A stretch of 64,000 bases of DNA from Bryoerythrophyllum caledonicum (taxonomy: Eukaryota; Streptophyta; Bryopsida; Pottiales; Pottiaceae): NCBI GenBank assembly GCA_963971425.1, contig OZ020517.1, positions 19,310,904 to 19,374,903 of the forward strand, written 5' to 3'. Shown piece after piece: positions 58,792 through 64,000 of the stretch. Below the pieces are notes generated by a model, which worked only from the letters and a program-made list of their open reading frames with translations, searched no databases and had not been told where the DNA came from. The translations under genes were made by a program, and so were the position numbers. The first letter of the stretch is position 1. Every line of letters starts with the position of its first letter.

Positions 58792-60879
58792 TCACAACAT
58801 CAAAGGTTGAGCTCCCGAATCCAGAAGCACACGTCGAGGTACAAATATCTTCCCCTTAGGCCCAACGAGTTGGAAAATACCTTGGGAATTATCAACCACT
58901 ACCACACCAGGGGTAATGGATGATCTCTCAATCGCAGGTCTAGCGGCCATTGTCTTCACACGCATGGCTGCTGAAAGCAGCCCCTCCACGTTGTCACTCT
59001 GGCTCTTCTCTGCCTGGATTATCTCTGTCTTCAACACATTAACGCCCGGGGAGTTGTCTAACTCACACATTGAGGCCACACTTTTGAAGACCTCTGCCAC
59101 ACTGAAGCCATCCTGTGACAACATCTTAGCAGAAAATAACGAGGCTTCCCACACGGAAGTAGTTGCCTCCATAAGTGCTCCAGAACCTCCTCTGAGTCCT
59201 CCAGCTCGTGGTAAGGCTTGTGTGGAGGTTGCCACTGGTCGTGGTGGAGGTACCATAGATGACGTTGGTACCATCTCTTCTAACGTGAAGGATTGAGGCA
59301 ACCTGGCTTGTCGATTATCCTTTCCATGGTGAGGATCCAGAGTTGGACTAGCTCCACGTGGAACATCCTTAGAACTTGGAGTATGACTCCGTGTGAGGGC
59401 ATAGGCCTCCTGTGTGCCATCCCTGATGGCAAGTGCCATACCACTTAACATAAAGTCTCCAAATTCATCATCTACGGAGCTAAACCCGCCCCCAGCATGA
59501 AAACTGGGAGTAACCTGAGGCTTGCTACCTACCACATTGGTATTGGCACTCATAGCTTCCATCTTGGCCTCCAACTCGGCAAATTTGGCCTTCCAACTCT
59601 TCTTCTCCCCTCCAGTGGTCTTGGACTCCTTGTCCTTGCCTCCTTTAGCTCCCTTACTCCCCGTGGGCTTCAACTCTGGATGGAGCTTCCAGCAGCTGGC
59701 CTCTGCATGCCCCTTGGCACCACAACCCGAGCAAAAACCTCCAGTCTGAGGTGTGGAGGTCTTGCCTTCCTTGCAATCCTTCCTCTGATGTCCTGGCTTC
59801 CCACATTTGAAGCACAAGGCACCAGACTCCGCAGTATACGAAGGAATGGCCACCTTGGCCACGTTAACCTTCTCTGGGACCTTCTCCTCACGTTTGAAAA
59901 AGCCCATGGCTGCCTTCTCCTCCAGTAAATTTATCTCAATCCGCTCCGAAGTTTCAAAAACAAACCGCAGTGTCGTGGGTACTCCCAATCGCAACGCCTC
60001 ATTGCGAACCAAGGTCTTCAACTCTTTATCTAGGATACTGTACCAATGTTGTACTGCCTGTTGTTCTGTAACTCCGTGGGTGGCTGAAATTAATCTCCTT
60101 AATCTCGCATGAGCCTCTCTCAGAGACTCGTCACCTCCACGTGTGAAGGAACGAAGGGCCTTCATCTTATCCGCCCTCTGTCCTTGGTAATCTCTATGGA
60201 GTTGCACGAAGAATCCCACGGTGGGATTGAATGGAGGTGGATGATTTACCAGTACCTCCGGCTGCTCCACATCCTCCGTTGAGCTCGTGCCTTCTTCCAT
60301 CTTCCGCTTGGACAAGAGTGAGGGGGTCACCCTCGGTGCTCCACCGAACACATCCACGTAGTTCGGTGCGTAGAAGTCCCTCCAGGCCATGATTTCGGTG
60401 AAATGAGCCGCCTCGAACTCTCCCTAGTCTGCCAGTGGTTCTCCCTCGAGACACCCAAATAAGGCTCTCCACACCATATACGGATTGAAGTTGGGGTTAC
60501 GTGACTTCTGGAGTTCACACCACATTGTGAACTCCCTCTTGAAGTCATCGACTTCGATGGTGCCCGTGGCACCTGAAAATCTTCGTACCCCTCTTTCCCC
60601 ACCCCCATATGGTGAAGCCATTTCTTCCCAATCAAAATATGATTGGTAAGGCTTTATGTGTAAAACTGGAACCTGAACACTCACTTGCGGGCTTTCTAAA
60701 AATTCCTCCTCTTCCACCAGTGGCAAAGCACTCTCCTCTACCTCTTCCGATTGACCACGAATTTCAGACAACACTCTCTCACTAGCATCTACTGAGAAGG
60801 GGGTGTTTCTACGTGTAAACCCGGGACCCTTCCAGTTCTCCAGATTGCTAGTTTCGTGATCTACTCGAACAAATGCCAA
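58792..60879 (-). pseudogene. gag with two zinc knuckles and start of protease
   Basis: Read from about 60879; a TAG at 60426-60424 interrupts the frame, which continues to the TGA at 58794-58792. The capsid-like region is at 60390-59900. Two CCHC zinc knuckles are visible, CFKCGKPGHQRKDC and CSGCGAKGHAEASC, which bind the genomic RNA. The end reads RRVLLDSGAQPLML, whose DSG is the protease active-site motif. Between knuckles and protease lies a long Ser/Thr/Gly-rich spacer. The stop just after the DSG block splits the protease between this frame and the next. Confidence 0.88.
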
Positions 60880-61502
60880 GCCTCATGGATTCCTCTTATC
60901 TCTGGAGCATAAATCGTAGGTGTGACTTCCCAGTCCAATAACTCTAAGGTAAGAGTATCCCACACACTCGAGGCACGCTCTTGCCACGTATTAACCTCCC
61001 ACAGCCAGGTAGTGTGGAATAAAAATCCTTCGCTCTCGAACTCTGTGAAAATGAGTGAGAAGGTGGGTAACTGGATGCCTGAAGAGAAATCCTCGACCTC
61101 TACACTAGATCTGGATCCAGAATTTCGAAGAACCACGGCCTTACCTCTAGTTACCAAGTCTTCGACCCCCACTTGACCACGAGCGCGGCACAGAGGTGCT
61201 GGAATTCCCTCCTTCACCCGAAGTGAGCGGATCTTCTGCACTCCACCTAGTGAAGTCCAATACTTCACTGATTCCGCACTTAACACCTTCGTGCTTGGCT
61301 TACGCAAACTCTGTGGCCCCGTGCGAGATTTGGCTATGGGTGAAAGCTCAAAATCCTCGTGACTACCACTTGCTGTGGCTAGTGAACCTTTCACTCGTAG
61401 GTTTTGTAAACAATCGATCAAGGTGTCCAACACCTCCCCATCAATTTCCACTTTAGACTCACTAGCCTTTTCGGGTTTCTTGGACTTACCTCTTCCCTCC
61501 AT
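60861..61502 (-). CDS. N-terminal retrotransposon ORF of unknown function, 213 aa
   Basis: An ATG-started frame (MEGRGKSKKPEKASES) lies upstream of gag and overlaps it by about 19 bases in the -1 frame. Its composition is soluble, Ser/Glu/Lys-rich at the start, then more globular (ESEGFLFHTTWLWEVNTWQE). No family is recognised. It may be the true start of gag, joined by a frameshift or broken by an indel, or a separate protein. No classic slippery heptamer in the right phase was found in the overlap. Confidence 0.5.
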   Translation of the reverse strand: MEGRGKSKKPEKASESKVEIDGEVLDTLIDCLQNLRVKGSLATASGSHEDFELSPIAKSRTGPQSLRKPSTKVLSAESVKYWTSLGGVQKIRSLRVKEGIPAPLCRARGQVGVEDLVTRGKAVVLRNSGSRSSVEVEDFSSGIQLPTFSLIFTEFESEGFLFHTTWLWEVNTWQERASSVWDTLTLELLDWEVTPTIYAPEIRGIHEAWHLFE

Positions 61503-63831
61503 GGTCCATAACTGAAATTCCCAATATCCTTAAAATACTCAAACCATGTTAATGAAATCCCTGCACTTTACCCCCTACCAGGCCCTATGAGCATGAGTCA
61601 CCTCTCAACCCCCTCATAATCAACCTTGATCCTCAGGTGCTCTCACATGCAAGCCCTTCCTGACCTCGTACGAATACGACAACCACATATAATCCCAGTG
61701 TGGGTATCGTGCACAAGTCAAAGCTTATACCGTAAACCTGTGTCTCTGCAACTAGGCAAGTGTTTCCTACTACCAGTTATCAGGTCCAAACTCGGTCACC
61801 AACCCCTACAGCCGGTCATCAACCCGACTGCCGGTTATCAACCCAACTGCGAGTCATCAACCCCACAGCCGATCAACAACCAAGGGGCCGGATATCGGAG
61901 TTAGATAAGGGTATCACAGTACCGATTGGTTATTGCAGTCACAATGGGGTATCAGGGACCAGTCCGGGTATCAACTATAACGCCAGATCTCAAACCTCAC
62001 ACCGAGTCTCAACTCTCATACCGGGTATGTGGCAAGTGAAGGTTTCAGCTGCATAGACCTGTATAAAGTGTAATCCGGGTATCACCTATCAAACCCGGAT
62101 ATCACTAATCACTCCTGGTTCCGACACTCAATCCGTGTAACATCACTCAACCTGGGTGTCCGCATATGGACCGGATATCAACATATGGATCAGGTCTACA
62201 ACAAACCAGGGTATCTCTTACTGTCCAGGATATCAACCAAGCCCCGGGTATACATCTATTGTCCGTGTATGAACCCCCAAACCCGGATATCAACCCACAG
62301 ACCTGGGTGCAACCCAGACCCGGGTATACTCCATGCCCTGGGTATACACTAATCACCCGGGTACCAATAGAGTGCCGGATATCAGTAGAAGAAATGGGTA
62401 TAAGCTGAAAACCGGGTATCAGACCCTAAACCAGGTATTAACTCTCGAAACGGGTATCAACTGCAGTACCGGGTATCAGACCCACTGCCCCGATATTGAC
62501 CCGACGCCCAAGTCACCAACCTCTGCCCCAGATATCAACCTGTCCTGGGTATGAGCATCAGAACCGGGTACGGCATAAGAACAGGGTATAATCATAGGCA
62601 CCCGGGTATCCTGGAGTTAACCGGATATCAGCAAGAACCAAGTATCAACCAGCACCGGGTATCAGGTGGAAAATCGGGTACCAGGCTCACAGCGGGTACC
62701 AGCCTCACACCAGTGGGTATTAGCCTCGCACCAGGGTATCAGCTAAGGACCGGATCTAGGTAGCAGGGTATAGATAAGTGCCGGATAGAAGTATCAATGA
62801 CCGGGTAGGAGTACAGTCGAACGAACCCTGTCTGCGCCGCCCTGTCAATGGTTGTCTGTGCGCACAGACACGATGCGGTGGTGCAGAAATCCCGAACGTC
62901 TGCACTCGAAGGAACGCGTCTCACCTCCCGTGTCTGTCTGCAGGCCGAACTTCCCAGAACCGCGGACAATCTCTCACCGCGTATGATACTAACCACGAAC
63001 ACAAGCGCGCTCACCCACACTACGGCTAACCGCAACATTCAAAACTCACTCAGCCGTTCCAACTTCCTCGCATTCCCACAAAAGCTCGTCGCCCGAAGTT
63101 CCCCTGCAATTCCAAGCCTGACGATGACCGTGAGCCCGCAGCGACGGCGAGGACAACTGGTTCTTGTGCACACAGAACTGAAGACGCAGGTACTACTGTT
63201 GCCCTTACTCGAATAAATGCAAACAGAACCTCCTCTCTTTGCAGCGAACATGTTAGAGTTTGGCTCCGCCATCGTCAACTTCCCCTGCTTCGCCAGCCAT
63301 GGTGTCCCTCAAGCTGCAGGCGATCGGACGCACTGGGTCCCGAGGGCACGTGACGCAGGTGCGCGTCAAGTGCACCCAATGCGAGGCCCCTTGCTCAGCG
63401 CCCCCCCAGAACACTGCGATGCCGCTAGACGCACCACCGCACGTCTCGAAAGAAATCGGACAAGGTCACACCTCGCCCCCCTGCAGTCAATCCTCGCACT
63501 AGAACAAGCTCCTGTGACAACCGCCACCCAAAAACCACCAGTGCACAGACGCGTCGTCTCTCTCCTGTGAAAGCGGATCTGAGATCCTCACAGAAAATGT
63601 GGATGAAGACTAAAGGCAACGGACTATCATCCACTTGGATTGGCTTAGAGTTGACATCCGCCACTCATTCTCACCCTTATCCAATGGATTTCATCCACTT
63701 AGCTAAGCACACTTGAGGTTTTGCAACAAAATTTCAGCACTATAACATTGCTCAAAAACACCCTAAACACAACATTTTGAGGGTTTTAAGTGTCACTAAA
63801 TCACTATGAATACACTTATATCTTAGTGATG
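61503..63831 (-). other. long leader of the retrotransposon
   Basis: About 2.3 kb separate the primer-binding site from the first ORF. The part at 61780-62790 is packed with ~20 GGGTAT words, often CCGGGTATCA, spaced roughly every 20-60 bases. The part at 62800-63570 is GC-rich, with small palindromes such as CTGTGCGCACAG. Frames on both strands here are low-complexity by-products of the repeats. No pairing LTR was found inside, which supports placing the LTRs at 52814-53410 and from 63845 onward. Confidence 0.55.
61880..62790. repeat. degenerate array of GGGTATC words
   Basis: About twenty GGGTAT occurrences on the plus strand, many as ACCGGGTATCA. The same word class is packed at 8506-8607 (CCCGGGTATCAACCCGGGTA). 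Spacing is irregular, so it is not a clean tandem repeat. Confidence 0.7.
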
Positions 63832-63844
63832 ATCTTTCTCAAGT
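63832..63844 (-). promoter_or_regulatory. self-complementary primer-binding site
   Basis: Directly inside the 5' LTR border the minus strand reads ACTTGAGAAAGAT. It has no match to a tRNA 3' end (no TGG start). Its exact complement, ATCTTTCTCAAGT, lies in the LTR hairpin loop at 63974-63987. This is the arrangement of self-priming retrotransposons of the Tf1 type. Confidence 0.6.
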
Positions 63845-64000
63845 AATATACAAGTAGAAAATACTCATAAACTACACATAGTCAAGCCAATGCCATTCTT
63901 AAAGAATGAACGCATAATAACAATGAAGTTCAAGAAGTGCACGCACTCTCTCACTCCATCACGTGGGAGACTCAACTTGAGAAAGATGAGTCTCCCCACA
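63845..64000 (-). mobile_element. 5' LTR, cut by the window edge
   Basis: 156 bases identical to 52814-52969 of the 3' LTR. The rest lies beyond the window. It includes the hairpin with stem GGGAGACTC (63965-63973) and GAGTCTCCC (63988-63996). Confidence 0.75.

Noticed and set aside
54572..60426. Reassigned stop codons or readthrough in the polyprotein
   Set aside because: Host genes in the window end normally at TGA, TAG and TAA, and the internal stops sit at different, unrelated positions with a frameshift, so decay is simpler.
53411..63844. A separate 10.4-kb element inserted into an LTR, with its own ends
   Set aside because: No LTRs, terminal inverted repeats or target duplication were found at its two ends, whereas an LTR-internal-LTR reading explains the repeats.

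Overview
The window is nuclear DNA of a plant-type (streptophyte) eukaryote. It carries intron-bearing genes with GT-AG introns, often only 75-110 bases long. It encodes a GPI-type arabinogalactan protein, an ATG10 autophagy enzyme, a BGAL17-type beta-galactosidase, an ankyrin/PGG membrane protein and two plastid-style small membrane proteins, and it has interstitial CCCTAAA-type repeats. A seedless plant or a charophyte-grade alga fits best, but the species cannot be named from the sequence. Everything here is by-eye reading: family names rest on visible motifs, not on searches.

Layout. 0.9-15.2 kb is a decayed mobile region bounded by an imperfect ~45-bp inverted repeat. It holds three broken gene relics (a methyltransferase-like gene on the minus strand, an unknown minus-strand gene, and a plus-strand gene ending in a SWIM-type zinc finger), tandem arrays, and a GC-rich block full of CCGG and CCCGGG palindromes. 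16.9-24.9 kb is the gene cluster: a putative plastid membrane protein (minus), ATG10 (plus), a classical AGP (plus) and a DUF3082-like plastid protein (minus). 25-39 kb is AT-rich and is a stack of small DNA transposons: TA-flanked MITEs, TTAA-flanked piggyBac-like MITEs, a Helitron nested inside a MITE, a Helitron helicase relic and a 32-bp tandem array. 39.2-44.1 kb is BGAL17 (19 exons), with a CACTA-type MITE in one intron. 44-49 kb has more MITEs and a dead Tc1/mariner element with both terminal repeats. 49.9-52.0 kb is the intronless, GC-rich ankyrin/PGG gene.

From 52.6 kb to the right edge lies the most striking object, a minus-strand Ty3/gypsy-type LTR retrotransposon. Its internal region (about 10.4 kb) encodes gag with two CCHC zinc knuckles, an aspartic protease, a complete cytosine-C5 DNA methyltransferase of DNMT3-like motif order, reverse transcriptase, RNase H, integrase and a C-terminal PHD finger. 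The element appears to be self-priming: the 13 bases directly beside the 5' LTR are complementary to the loop of a 9-bp-stem hairpin inside the LTR. The visible LTR parts are identical, so insertion is recent, yet the polyprotein is broken by five in-frame stops and two frame changes. The stops fit C-to-T changes at CG or CAG sites, as expected for a methylated element.

The host genes are mostly independent of each other. The two divergently arranged genes at 16.9-20.8 kb share one upstream region. The DNA methyltransferase, the PHD reader and the integrase of the retrotransposon would act together if the element were intact: one writes and one reads chromatin marks while the third inserts the DNA.
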